Source: Marinobacter litoralis (GTDB taxonomy: Bacteria > Pseudomonadota > Gammaproteobacteria > Pseudomonadales > Oleiphilaceae). Taken from it: a DNA stretch of 64,000 nt. The DNA lies in NCBI RefSeq assembly GCF_016427555.1, contig NZ_JAELVS010000003.1, positions 212,550 to 276,549 of the forward strand. Direction: 5' to 3'. Positions 20,637 to 29,379 of the stretch are shown one piece after another. Numbering within the stretch: position 1 is the stretch's first letter; each line of letters starts with the position of its first letter. The notes beneath the pieces are model-generated. The model did no database searches. It had not been told where the DNA came from and saw nothing but the letters and a program-made list of their open reading frames with translations. A program made the translations under genes and the position numbers.

Positions 20637-22508
20637 TTAGCGGAGGTTGATGATGGTCTGGGTGACCGCATCCGAGGTTTCAATGGTCTTGGCGTTCGCC
20701 TGATAGTTGCGCTGGGCAATGATCAAATTGACGAGTTCTGCCGAAAGATCAACGTTGGATTCTTCAACCGAACTTGCCTTGATTGAACCCAGGGTTCCGG
20801 TATCCGGAGCGCCGATGACGGGCTGGCCAGATTCGAACGATTCAACCCAGGTGGTATCGCCTACGGGCGACAGACCATTGGTATTATTAAAGGCTGCCAG
20901 CGCAACCTGCCCCAACGACTTGGACTGGCCATTAGTGTAACGGGCAAAAATTACCCCTTCACCCGACACATCCAGCCCCGACAAGCGTCCAGTTGTGTAG
21001 CCGTTTTGCCGCTGGTCATTCACACCAAAAGATGCACCGTACTGAGTAGCTGAACTCAAATCGATGACGAACGCCGAGCTTTGCAAGGGTTCAGGTATCG
21101 GACTCACGACATCGTCCGGATTAAGCGGCACTCCCGCCGCCCCATTTGGCTCACCGTTAGGGTCTTTCGGCACCCAGTCCGTGACAATAATTTCGCCAGT
21201 ATTCCCGACTCGTCCGGCACCATTGCCTGCACTGATAGACTCCAGCTGGCCATCTTGGTTAAACGTTGCGGTATACGGACTGTTTCCGGTTCCACCGACA
21301 AACTCTCCATCCACCTGCAGATATATCGACCACTGGCTTTCCCCCACGCCGGTGCGGGACGATGGCTCTTTTACAAAAAATTGGGTCATCTCGTGAGTGT
21401 TGCCCAAGCTGTCATAGATCTTTGTCGAAGTGGCGTGGTTGTATGTGCGCTGGTCTATGGGGTTGAAGGCATTGATTTTATCAACGGGAACGTTAAACGC
21501 ATTATTGATATCGGCCGAAGCATTATCCAATCCGGCGACATCGCCATCAGTAATCACAAACACTGTCCCGGGGTAATCGACAGGTGCGCCGTTATCGTAA
21601 GACACCCTAAGCGTTTCGCCACCGCTATGCTGAATCCGAAGCTCCCCACCCGTGTACGACGCTGATATCGAAGTATCATCTATACTGTCTATTCGGGCCG
21701 CCAATTCAGAAAGATCTGTAACCCCTGTCAAATCAATTGCCCGCTCTGGCGGAGTATCGCCAACCACTTCAAGCGTAAACGACTCGAAGTCAGTGATGAC
21801 TGGACTGCCAAGATTCGCAGAAGTCGATGCAGAAGCCGACACACCCGGCGCTGCAGCCAATTCTTCTGCGACCGAGCGCGCAGAAACGCCAGACGCGAAT
21901 GGGCCAACAGGATAGTCTGGCGAACCGTCTGAATATTGAAATGCAAAACTTTGGTTTTCGAAATCAGCAGGAGCCAAACCGTTCCAGTTTCGCACAGTAC
22001 TTGCCAACACCGGCTGCCGCGAATCAAGGTTCAAATCCGTGACCAGATTCGTGGTTCTTCGCGGCGCAAGGTTTCCGGTCTCAATCGCCAGATCCCCACG
22101 TACACCAGACAGATTCCCGTCATCATCCGCCGTGTAACCCTGCACCTTCATGTTCTGGTTATTCACCACGAATCCATCTTTATCAATCCCGAACTGGCCA
22201 GCGCGGGAGTAACGGGTTTCGCCGTTATTGCTCAGAATGAAGAAACCGTCACCGCTGATGGCCATGTCCAGCCCACTATCGGTGAAGCTGATATTGCCTT
22301 GGCCAAACGATTGCTTTACGTCCTGCACCCGAACACCGTCGCCGATCGGGTTCGTTCCGCCACTCAAAAAGCCGTTCGCGTACAAGTCGCCGAACTGCAC
22401 TTTACTGCCTTTGAAGCCGACGGTACTGGCGTTAGCAATGTTGTTGCCGGTTACATCCAGATCCACCGATGCGGCCCGCAGACCACTTAATCCTGTATTA
22501 AATGCCAT
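20637..22508 (-). CDS. flgE: Flagellar hook protein FlgE (large form)
   Basis: FlgE polymerises into the hook. The 623-residue protein has the axial N-terminus AFNTGLSGLRAASVDLDVTG with ANASTVGFKGSKVQFGDLYA, and the C-terminus VEESNVDLSAELVNLIIAQR. E. coli FlgE has about 402 residues, so roughly 200 extra residues sit in the central, surface-exposed part (about residues 170-350, rich in Ser, Asp and Gly). It ends the flgBCDE unit. Confidence 0.95.
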   Translation of the reverse strand: MAFNTGLSGLRAASVDLDVTGNNIANASTVGFKGSKVQFGDLYANGFLSGGTNPIGDGVRVQDVKQSFGQGNISFTDSGLDMAISGDGFFILSNNGETRYSRAGQFGIDKDGFVVNNQNMKVQGYTADDDGNLSGVRGDLAIETGNLAPRRTTNLVTDLNLDSRQPVLASTVRNWNGLAPADFENQSFAFQYSDGSPDYPVGPFASGVSARSVAEELAAAPGVSASASTSANLGSPVITDFESFTLEVVGDTPPERAIDLTGVTDLSELAARIDSIDDTSISASYTGGELRIQHSGGETLRVSYDNGAPVDYPGTVFVITDGDVAGLDNASADINNAFNVPVDKINAFNPIDQRTYNHATSTKIYDSLGNTHEMTQFFVKEPSSRTGVGESQWSIYLQVDGEFVGGTGNSPYTATFNQDGQLESISAGNGAGRVGNTGEIIVTDWVPKDPNGEPNGAAGVPLNPDDVVSPIPEPLQSSAFVIDLSSATQYGASFGVNDQRQNGYTTGRLSGLDVSGEGVIFARYTNGQSKSLGQVALAAFNNTNGLSPVGDTTWVESFESGQPVIGAPDTGTLGSIKASSVEESNVDLSAELVNLIIAQRNYQANAKTIETSDAVTQTIINLR

Positions 22509-22536
22509 GACTTATACCTCCTGGTCCGACACCGGT

Positions 22537-23214
22537 TCAGTTAATTTGTTTGACGTCAGACAGAGCAATCGAGCCCATGCCAGCAAGATTCAATGTGATA
22601 GAGCCGCCATTGTTCAGAGACACACTGTCTACGTTCGCACTGACCATGGTGCCTAACTGTTGCGGTCCGGACGGATAACTACCCTGTGCAACAATCTGGT
22701 ACGGGCCGGGCGGCAAGGCATTGCCGTTGCCGTCTTGACCATCCCAACGGAAAGACACCACACCAGCCTGGCTGCTACCCATATCAATCTGCCGAACAAG
22801 CTCGCCTGACTGGTTCATAACCGACAACCGCAATCCACCTGTGGAAGCAGGAACTTCAATCGTGCCGGTCACTTCGCCCTCTGCGCCCAGAATGCCAACA
22901 CTGGAGGGCACAAGAACGGTCTTACCCACCATGGCCGACGCCTGCAGCGCCTGACTAGAGCGGAACTGGCCGGCCACTTCGCCTACAGTGCCAGTCAGAT
23001 TCTGCATTTCTTCCAAAGAACTGAACTGAGCCAGCTGAGAAATGAAATCACCGTTGTCCTGCGGCTCCAGCGGGTTCTGATTTTTCATCTGCGCCAGCAT
23101 CAACTCCATGAAGGCATCCTTACCTAGCTCGCTGCCTCCCTGAGCCTTACTGTCTTGCTGAACTCGATACTGGCTCAGCACATCGGCGGCAGACGCGGTA
23201 TTTACTGCACTCAT
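22537..23214 (-). CDS. flgD: Flagellar hook cap / assembly scaffold FlgD
   Basis: FlgD caps the growing hook and is later discarded. The 225-residue protein has LGKDAFMELMLAQMKNQNPL and FISQLAQFSSLEEMQNL in its N-terminal part and a FlgD Ig/tudor-like C-terminal region (about 95-220). The ATG at 23214 has GGAG six bases upstream; a GTG directly before it is less likely. It lies between flgC and flgE. Confidence 0.95.
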   Translation of the reverse strand: MSAVNTASAADVLSQYRVQQDSKAQGGSELGKDAFMELMLAQMKNQNPLEPQDNGDFISQLAQFSSLEEMQNLTGTVGEVAGQFRSSQALQASAMVGKTVLVPSSVGILGAEGEVTGTIEVPASTGGLRLSVMNQSGELVRQIDMGSSQAGVVSFRWDGQDGNGNALPPGPYQIVAQGSYPSGPQQLGTMVSANVDSVSLNNGGSITLNLAGMGSIALSDVKQIN

Positions 23215-23232
23215 CACTTTCTCCTCGCCCTA

Positions 23233-23682
23233 TTACTGCTGACCCAGCGTCAAGATACGCTGCATCATGGATTTCGCGGTGTTCATCACATCGACATTCA
23301 TCTGAAAGCTACGCGATGACGACATCATGTCTGCCATTTCTTCAACCACGTTGACGTTCGGGTAAAACACGTAACCGTCTTCGTTTGCGGCCGGATGATT
23401 AGGCTCATACCGCATTTGCAGCTCGGCGTCGCTTTCTACGATGCCTTCAACCCGAACGCCAGCACCCGCGCCTTCTTGCGGGTTGGTACCGAAGGCTTGT
23501 TGCTCCGGGTTCAGCATGGACTGCTGAATTGCCGCAAACACCGGCTTACGCGCGCGGTAGGTGCCTTCGGTGCTGGAACTGGCGGTTTCGGCATTAGCGA
23601 TGTTCGAGGCGGTCGTGTTCAGCCGCAGGGACTGCGCGGTCATGCCGGAACCCGCGATGTCGAATATGTTACCCAGTGACAT
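23233..23682 (-). CDS. flgC: Flagellar proximal rod protein FlgC
   Basis: FlgC is a proximal rod subunit. The 149-residue protein begins MSLGNIFDIAGSGMTAQSLR, has TTASNIANAETASSSTEGTY, and ends NVDVMNTAKSMMQRILTLGQ. ATG 23682 follows AAGGAG at six bases, which decides against the in-frame ATG at 23697. It is the second gene of flgBCDE. Confidence 0.96.
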   Translation of the reverse strand: MSLGNIFDIAGSGMTAQSLRLNTTASNIANAETASSSTEGTYRARKPVFAAIQQSMLNPEQQAFGTNPQEGAGAGVRVEGIVESDAELQMRYEPNHPAANEDGYVFYPNVNVVEEMADMMSSSRSFQMNVDVMNTAKSMMQRILTLGQQ

Positions 23683-23714
23683 GACTGTCTCCTTCAATCA
23701 AAAATGGCTGCGGC

Positions 23715-24113
23715 TTACTCGCCTTTCAGGGCTTTGGTCAGCCCTGAAAACTTGCTGCTGAGAAACTGAAAGCTGGCTTGGTAGTCCATGGCATTGCGCA
23801 TAAAGCGAGTTTGTTCCTGCTGCGCATCCACGGTATTACCATCAACCGAGGGTTGGTGAGGCGTGCGGTACAACAATTCACCATCGGCCCCGGTACCTGA
23901 GGCATCCATGTGCGTACTGTGGGTGGTGGTCATCTGAACACCGCTCATTTCATTCTGCGCTTTCTGCATCATGGCTCGGAAGTCAATGTCCCGCGCTTTG
24001 TAGCCCGGGGTGTCCGCATTTGCCAGGTTATTTGCCAGCACTTCTGCACGCTTGACCCGGCCTTGGAGTGCCTGCTCATGAATACCCAATGCGCTATCGA
24101 ATGAAATTGCCAT
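23715..24113 (-). CDS. flgB: Flagellar proximal rod protein FlgB
   Basis: FlgB is the first rod subunit on the MS ring. The 132-residue protein contains RAEVLANNLANADTPGYKARDIDF and ends with the SFQFLSSKFSGLTKALKGE helix. ATG 24113 follows GGAGG at five bases; the GTG just before is less likely. It opens the flgBCDE operon, with a sigma-54 promoter about 75 bases upstream. flgA, flgM and flgN are not adjacent here. Confidence 0.95.
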   Translation of the reverse strand: MAISFDSALGIHEQALQGRVKRAEVLANNLANADTPGYKARDIDFRAMMQKAQNEMSGVQMTTTHSTHMDASGTGADGELLYRTPHQPSVDGNTVDAQQEQTRFMRNAMDYQASFQFLSSKFSGLTKALKGE

Positions 24114-24187
24114 CACTGCCTCCAGAAAATCTGCACCGGCTTAGTGATTACTCAGTGATTGCCGGTTTTGCGTTCTGATAGTGACAA

Positions 24188-24204
24188 AGCAAACGGAATG
24201 CCAA
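24188..24204 (-). promoter_or_regulatory. Predicted sigma-54 (RpoN) promoter of flgBCDE
   Basis: On the minus strand TTGGCATTCCGTTTGCT carries GG and GC ten bases apart and TTGC at the -12 element, close to the TGGCAC-N5-TTGC consensus. It lies about 75 bases before flgB and just after a terminator that isolates it from the upstream gene. Confidence 0.75.
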
Positions 24205-24207
24205 AAA

Positions 24208-24236
24208 AGAAAAAGCCTGCAGAAATGCAGGCTTCA
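24208..24236 (-). terminator. Intrinsic terminator after the nitroreductase gene
   Basis: On the minus strand AAGCCTGCA and TGCAGGCTT pair around a four-base loop and are followed by a T-rich tract. It ends the nitroreductase transcript just before the flgB promoter. Confidence 0.75.
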
Positions 24237-24334
24237 AGGGGTATTAAACGGTAATCGGCTAACGATTGAACCGGCAATTCGGGTGGGAATGAGAAACAGG
24301 CGGCAAGCTGTTTCCTCACCTTGCCACCTTACGT

Positions 24335-24916
24335 TCACACACTCCAGGGCCGGAATGCTTCAGGCCCTGTCCACTCCTCAACAAATTCCCCGCTCGACGG
24401 CCGTGGAACGGGAGGCTTGCGGGAAGACACGGTGCCGGTATAAAGAAAACCTGTAATGATCTCATCCTCTGCCAAACCCAACCCTTCCCGTATTACGGGA
24501 TCATACGCAAACGCACCCGAGCGCCACATGATGCCGTAACCGGCATCAGAGAGCGCCAGCGACAGGAACGACATTCCGGATGCCGCAGACATAATCTGTT
24601 CGACATCCGGTACTTTTTTATGCGGCTTTGGCGAGGCAATACCCACGATCACCATCGGCGCACGGAGCGGCGCTTTTCTGGCATTTTCGCGGGCCTTATC
24701 AGTGGCATCTACACAACCGGAGCGCGCGAACAGTTCTCCAAGCGCAGCCAATGCTTCGCCTTCGATAACGAGATACCGCCAAGGGCGCAGCAACGCATGG
24801 TCTGGCGCACGAGCCGCGCACTGTAGCGCCAGATCAACCACATCGCGGGGCGGAGCCGGAGCCTCTAGTCGAGGTTCCGACGAGCGCTCCATAAGAAACC
24901 GGGTAATAGAACTCAT
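24335..24916 (-). CDS. Nitroreductase family protein (YdjA-like)
   Basis: This 193-residue FMN-dependent oxidoreductase resembles the small E. coli nitroreductase YdjA. Matching elements are the N-terminal RSSEPRLEAPAPP, AARAPDHALLRPWRYLVIEGE, KARENARKAPLRAPMVIVGIA, and GYGIMWRSGAFAYDPVIREGLGL with a C-terminal FLYTGT. Such proteins reduce nitro compounds or quinones with NAD(P)H; the natural substrate is unknown. It is monocistronic with its own terminator, between the flagellar genes and the cyclase. Confidence 0.88.
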   Translation of the reverse strand: MSSITRFLMERSSEPRLEAPAPPRDVVDLALQCAARAPDHALLRPWRYLVIEGEALAALGELFARSGCVDATDKARENARKAPLRAPMVIVGIASPKPHKKVPDVEQIMSAASGMSFLSLALSDAGYGIMWRSGAFAYDPVIREGLGLAEDEIITGFLYTGTVSSRKPPVPRPSSGEFVEEWTGPEAFRPWSV

Positions 24917-25127
24917 ATACTCTCGCTATTCATACAAGTGTGTGCAAAATCGTCGTTTCTGTTGACCTGGGTTAATTGTGGGTAATACGTAATACTGTTA
25001 ACCTTTAGTCGCAGATACTACCAATAAAAACTTTTGGCACTCATCATGAGCCACACTCAACTAAACCACAGCGCTGACAAACAGGACGTGATTACGTTCA
25101 GCGTGGCCGTATGGGTGCGCCGGTAAG

Positions 25128-26567
25128 ATGATGAGTGCTCCGGCAGAGCTTCGCAACGTTTCCGCCAGCTCCGGAAAGGTTTTGTTAAACGATGCCTACG
25201 ATAACACAGTCGTTATTCCTCCCATGCCGGACTACAGTGGGCGCATTCTGGCTTACGCGTCGTCCTCGGTCATCACGGTGACTGGCGTTATTCAGGGCAT
25301 TTTTCCGCAATGGTTTTTATGGTTGGTGGCAATCGCCATGGTTTGGCCGCACCTGGCCCACGTAATCACCCGGCGTACCTTCCTGAGAAACTCACCCCGC
25401 ATCCGCCAAAAAATGCTTTTGCTGGACTGTGTGTTTGGTGGCGCACTGATCGGCGCGATCGGATTGGTTGCCATTCCTTCCACCGCCATCGTTTTAATGA
25501 TGATGTTCAGCTGCCTGATTGTCGGCGGTGTACGCCAATGGCTGTTTGGCACCGCATTAACCGGCGCCTCTCTTGCTGCGTCCATCGCCATTCACGGCAC
25601 CGCGGACAACCTGCAAGCCCCGCTTATGACCAGTGTTGTAGCCGTGCTCGCAACCGGCATTTACATCTGCGTGACCGCGTATTACTCCCACGTTCAGGCT
25701 AGAGCTCTGCTCTATGCAAAAACCCAAATCCAGAATCAGCGAGAGCAATCCATTGCACTCTCTCATAAGCTGTCAAAATATCTCTCACCACAGGTGTGGC
25801 AATCCATCTTTACCGGCGAACGCGATGTTCGGTTGGAAACCCAGCGTAAAAAACTGGCGGTATTTTTCTCCGACATCAAAGGCTTTACCGAGCTGTCTGA
25901 AGAGATGGAGCCCGAAGCGCTTACCGAGCTACTGAATCACTACTTTAATGAAATGTCGCAAGTCGCGCTGCGCTATGGTGGCACCATCGACAAGTTTGTG
26001 GGCGACTCCATCATGGTATTTTTCGGCGACCCGACCAGTCGCGGCCAGCGCGAAGACGCGTTTGCCTGCGTATCGATGGCCATCGACATGCGCAAACACA
26101 TGAAGATCATGCGGCAGAAATGGCGCAGCCAGGGTATTAAAACCCCACTGGAAATACGCATGGGCATCAGCACCGGCTACACCACCGTCGGTAACTTCGG
26201 CGCCGAAAACCGTATGGATTACACCATTATTGGCAAGGAAGTGAATCTGGCCAGCCGGCTTGAGTCACTGGCCGAGGCTGGCGAGATTCTGATTTCCTAC
26301 GAGACTTTTTCGCTGATCAAAGACCGCATCATGTGCCGGGACAAAGGCGAAATTACCGTAAAAGGCTTTGGTAAACCGGTGCCGATTTACGAGGTGGTCG
26401 ATTTCCGCCGCGACATGGGGCCAAACCGAAGCTTCCTCGAGCACGAACACAGTGGCTTTGCCATGTATCTGGATTCGGACAAGATTACCGAACGTGAGCG
26501 CAGAGCGATTCTGACCGCGCTCGAAGATGCTGCCGATCGCCTTCGCCAGGAAGACGACGCGGACTGA
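25128..26567 (+). CDS. Membrane-anchored class III adenylate cyclase
   Basis: The 479-residue protein has an N-terminal membrane part with about five or six hydrophobic segments (roughly residues 40-185), then a class III cyclase domain (about 240-425). The catalytic set is complete: metal ligands Asp249 (FFSDIKGF) and Asp293 (KFVGDSIMVFFG), adenine-selecting Lys289 and Asp364 (NRMDYTIIG), and Asn373/Arg377 (NLASRLE). This predicts ATP as substrate. The plan resembles Pseudomonas CyaB, which has a MASE2 sensor and feeds the Vfr cAMP receptor; that parallel is inference. It may start at 25131 instead. Confidence 0.9.
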   Translation: MMSAPAELRNVSASSGKVLLNDAYDNTVVIPPMPDYSGRILAYASSSVITVTGVIQGIFPQWFLWLVAIAMVWPHLAHVITRRTFLRNSPRIRQKMLLLDCVFGGALIGAIGLVAIPSTAIVLMMMFSCLIVGGVRQWLFGTALTGASLAASIAIHGTADNLQAPLMTSVVAVLATGIYICVTAYYSHVQARALLYAKTQIQNQREQSIALSHKLSKYLSPQVWQSIFTGERDVRLETQRKKLAVFFSDIKGFTELSEEMEPEALTELLNHYFNEMSQVALRYGGTIDKFVGDSIMVFFGDPTSRGQREDAFACVSMAIDMRKHMKIMRQKWRSQGIKTPLEIRMGISTGYTTVGNFGAENRMDYTIIGKEVNLASRLESLAEAGEILISYETFSLIKDRIMCRDKGEITVKGFGKPVPIYEVVDFRRDMGPNRSFLEHEHSGFAMYLDSDKITERERRAILTALEDAADRLRQEDDAD

Positions 26568-26572
26568 CCTAC

Positions 26573-27391
26573 CTATTGGCGCACCAACCTCGGGCCCAGG
26601 CCATCCTCGGGACGGGTACTCCGCCAAGGATTGATATCCAACCCACCTCTGCGGGTATACCGGGCACACACCATTAAATCTGTTGGCTTACAGCGCGCCA
26701 TCAGATCTATAAACACGGTTTCTACACAGTGCTCGTGGAAGTCCTGCTTCTGGCGGAAGCTCACGATGTACCGTAACAGCCCTGCCCAGTCGATAGCCGG
26801 GCCGGTATAACGGATGAAAATTGTCGCCCAATCTGGCTGGCCCGTCACCGGGCAATTGCTCTTCAGCAAATGGGAGCACAGCCCCTCAGACACTTCTGAA
26901 CCACTCGCTATCAGGGAATCCGGCGCGTATTCATACACAACGTCTTCCACGACCTCGTCGTCTATCAACTCATAGGCGTTTGGCCGACCCACCGCCTCGG
27001 CGGTTTCATCGACACTGCGCATCTGCACATGAACGGCACCGCCACATACTTTCGAGAGATCTTGCGTAATCGTCTCAGCCACCTGAGATTCAGATGAAAA
27101 TACATGCTGATTCAGGGAGTTGAGATACAGTTTTAAGGATTTACTCTCAACAATCGAGGGTGACGCAGCCGGGAAACGAATCTCCGCCCAGGCCACAGCC
27201 GGAATACCACCGGGGCGCAACCAGGACAGCTCCCATGCCTGCCACATGTCTTCACCAAACCAGGGCCAACGCCCATCCTCTAGGCCAATGCGTCTCCGAT
27301 TCTCTTCCCGGGCCACTGGAAACAACAACGAGGGATCATACTGATCCGGGTAGTCGCTGGATTTGCCCAGCGGAGCATTATCAAGTGCCAT
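26573..27391 (-). CDS. queF: NADPH-dependent 7-cyano-7-deazaguanine (preQ0) reductase QueF
   Basis: QueF reduces preQ0 to preQ1, the base that Tgt inserts into tRNA. The 272-residue protein is the long bimodular form. It has WELSWLRPGGIPAVAWAEIR and KSLKLYLNSLNQ in the first half, and the catalytic cysteine in SNCPVTGQPDWA with FHEHCVETVF in the second. It completes, together with tgt and queA 15 kb away, three steps of queuosine synthesis. It is convergent with the cyclase gene. Confidence 0.96.
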   Translation of the reverse strand: MALDNAPLGKSSDYPDQYDPSLLFPVAREENRRRIGLEDGRWPWFGEDMWQAWELSWLRPGGIPAVAWAEIRFPAASPSIVESKSLKLYLNSLNQHVFSSESQVAETITQDLSKVCGGAVHVQMRSVDETAEAVGRPNAYELIDDEVVEDVVYEYAPDSLIASGSEVSEGLCSHLLKSNCPVTGQPDWATIFIRYTGPAIDWAGLLRYIVSFRQKQDFHEHCVETVFIDLMARCKPTDLMVCARYTRRGGLDINPWRSTRPEDGLGPRLVRQ

Positions 27392-27411
27392 GAGTATTAC
27401 CGGAGCCCAAA

Positions 27412-28185
27412 TTAGTGACGAATGCCTTTGCCACGCGCCAGCATGCGCAGCGCAATGGCCGAGAGCAGAACAATAAAGACCACAATCATACCAAGCGAAG
27501 CGAATGGATTGACATCCGAAACACCCAGTATGCCGTAGCGAAAACCGTTCACCATGTACAGAATCGGGTTAGCCAACGACACGTTCTGCCAAAAGGTAGG
27601 CAACAAATCGATGCTGTAAAACACCCCGCCAAGGTAGGTTAAAGGTGTAAGCACAAACGTTGGCACAATCGAGATGTCATCAAACTTGGTGGCCAGCATG
27701 GCATTGATAAAGCCACCAAGGGAGAACAGCGCCGAGGTCAGGAACACGGTAATGATCACCATCGGCAGGTTATGAATTGCAAGCTGGGTGAAGGCCAGCG
27801 ACAACAGGGTTACGATCAGCCCGATAATCAGGCCTCGTGACATACCGCCAACAACATAGCCGGCCAGAATCGTCCAGTTTGGCACCGGCGACACCAACAG
27901 CTCCTCAATGCTGCGCTGGAACTTCATCGAGAAAAATGACGACACCACGTTGGCATATGAGTTGGTAATGACTGCCATCATGATCAACCCGGGGACAATA
28001 AACTGCATATAGTCAAAGCCGCCCATATCGCCAATGCGAGAGCCGATCAAACTGCCGAAAATGATGAAATACAGCGTCATGGTGACAGCAGGTGGCAGCA
28101 GGGTCTGCGGCCAGATCCGGGTAAACCGTCGAATTTCTCGCAGAACGATGGTCTGAAACGCGGTCCACAATGCCAGAGGTGTCAT
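27412..28185 (-). CDS. yadH: ABC-2 type exporter permease (YadH-like)
   Basis: The 257-residue protein has six predicted membrane helices and the ABC-2 pattern: TPLALWTAFQTIVLREIRRF at the start, and QRSIEELLVSPVPNW and LTYLGGVFYSIDLLP later. It pairs with the ATPase gene directly upstream, which it overlaps as ATGA. E. coli YadGH is the closest named pair, with unknown cargo. It is followed after 20 bases by queF on the same strand. Confidence 0.92.
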   Translation of the reverse strand: MTPLALWTAFQTIVLREIRRFTRIWPQTLLPPAVTMTLYFIIFGSLIGSRIGDMGGFDYMQFIVPGLIMMAVITNSYANVVSSFFSMKFQRSIEELLVSPVPNWTILAGYVVGGMSRGLIIGLIVTLLSLAFTQLAIHNLPMVIITVFLTSALFSLGGFINAMLATKFDDISIVPTFVLTPLTYLGGVFYSIDLLPTFWQNVSLANPILYMVNGFRYGILGVSDVNPFASLGMIVVFIVLLSAIALRMLARGKGIRH

Positions 28186-29132
28186 TTCGCACCCTCCTTC
28201 GCCTTTTTTGCGTCCGCGGCATTCTCTTCCACCATCCGCACAAACAACTCTTCCAGGCGATTGGCCTTGGTTCGCATGCTGCTTACCTTAATATCGTGTT
28301 TTTCCAGCTCTTTGAACAGTGCGTTCAGCCCCTGCCCTTTTGCCACCTCAACTTCCAGCGCACCGTCACCGTTAATCACGCAATTGAAGCCGTCCAGCTC
28401 CGGTGCGGTATCCAGCGCTTGTTCGGTATCCAGAACAAAAGCCTCAACACTCAGCTGCTGAAGCAACTCACGCTTGCTTGTGTGGCGGATGATCTCGCCA
28501 TGATCAATGATGGCGATATTCCGGCACAAAGCTTCCGCTTCTTCCAAGTAGTGGGTGGTCAGGATAATGGTGGTGCCCAGCCGGTTGATCTCTTCGAGGA
28601 ACTGCCACATGGAGCGGCGGAGCTCGATATCGACGCCAGCCGTAGGCTCATCCAGAATCAACAACCGGGGCTCATGCACCAGTGCCCGTGCGATCATAAG
28701 GCGCCGCTTCATGCCACCAGACAACATTCGGGCGGGCGTCTCTCGCTTGTCCCACAGCCCCAGTTTTTTCAGATACTTCTCTGCAGACGCGCGTGCCTTC
28801 TTCAGGGGAATCCCGTAGTAACCCGCCTGAGTGGTAACAATATCAAACACCTTTTCGAACTGATTGAAATTGAATTCCTGAGGCACCACACCGAGATTAA
28901 GCTTTGCATCTGACAACTCGGTATCAATATCCTTCCCGAATACACGCACCTTGCCCGCAGACTTGTTCACCAGCGAAGAGACAATCCCCAGAGTGGTCGA
29001 TTTGCCTGCGCCATTGGGCCCCAGCAATGCAAAAAAATCCCCCTCAGCGACCTGAAGATCGATTCCTTTAAGGGCATAAAAGCCATCGCCATACCGTTTC
29101 TCAAGTTCTTCAATTTCCAATGCATAGGTCAT
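28182..29132 (-). CDS. yadG: ABC exporter ATPase (YadG-like)
   Basis: The 316-residue protein has Walker A (GPNGAGKSTT), the signature (LSGGMKRRLMIARAL) and Walker B (LLILDEPTAGVDIE), with H-loop TTHYLEE. The alignment follows E. coli YadG closely, including VVPQEFNFNQFE and NRLEELFV at the end. I chose ATG 29132 (MTYALEIEELEKRYG) by homology; the frame runs open to 29210. It partners the permease downstream; the exported substrate is unknown. Confidence 0.93.
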   Translation of the reverse strand: MTYALEIEELEKRYGDGFYALKGIDLQVAEGDFFALLGPNGAGKSTTLGIVSSLVNKSAGKVRVFGKDIDTELSDAKLNLGVVPQEFNFNQFEKVFDIVTTQAGYYGIPLKKARASAEKYLKKLGLWDKRETPARMLSGGMKRRLMIARALVHEPRLLILDEPTAGVDIELRRSMWQFLEEINRLGTTIILTTHYLEEAEALCRNIAIIDHGEIIRHTSKRELLQQLSVEAFVLDTEQALDTAPELDGFNCVINGDGALEVEVAKGQGLNALFKELEKHDIKVSSMRTKANRLEELFVRMVEENAADAKKAKEGAK

Positions 29133-29379
29133 AAATGGAACCGTTGTTAATGAATGCACCGCACAAACGGAAAATATGTAGTGCGCTATGTGATTGAGGC
29201 ATTCCGCCAAATTTCAAGCCGGTGCGCGACATTCATCCGCCGCGCAGGAAACATCCAAACTGCGACAGGTTTCCCGATATAGACGAACGGCCCTCCTTAT
29301 AATGCCGTTACAACAACTTACAAAGCCTGTCACTACCTCTGGTTAATCAGGTGACCGCGAAGGGATTGTACGACATACC

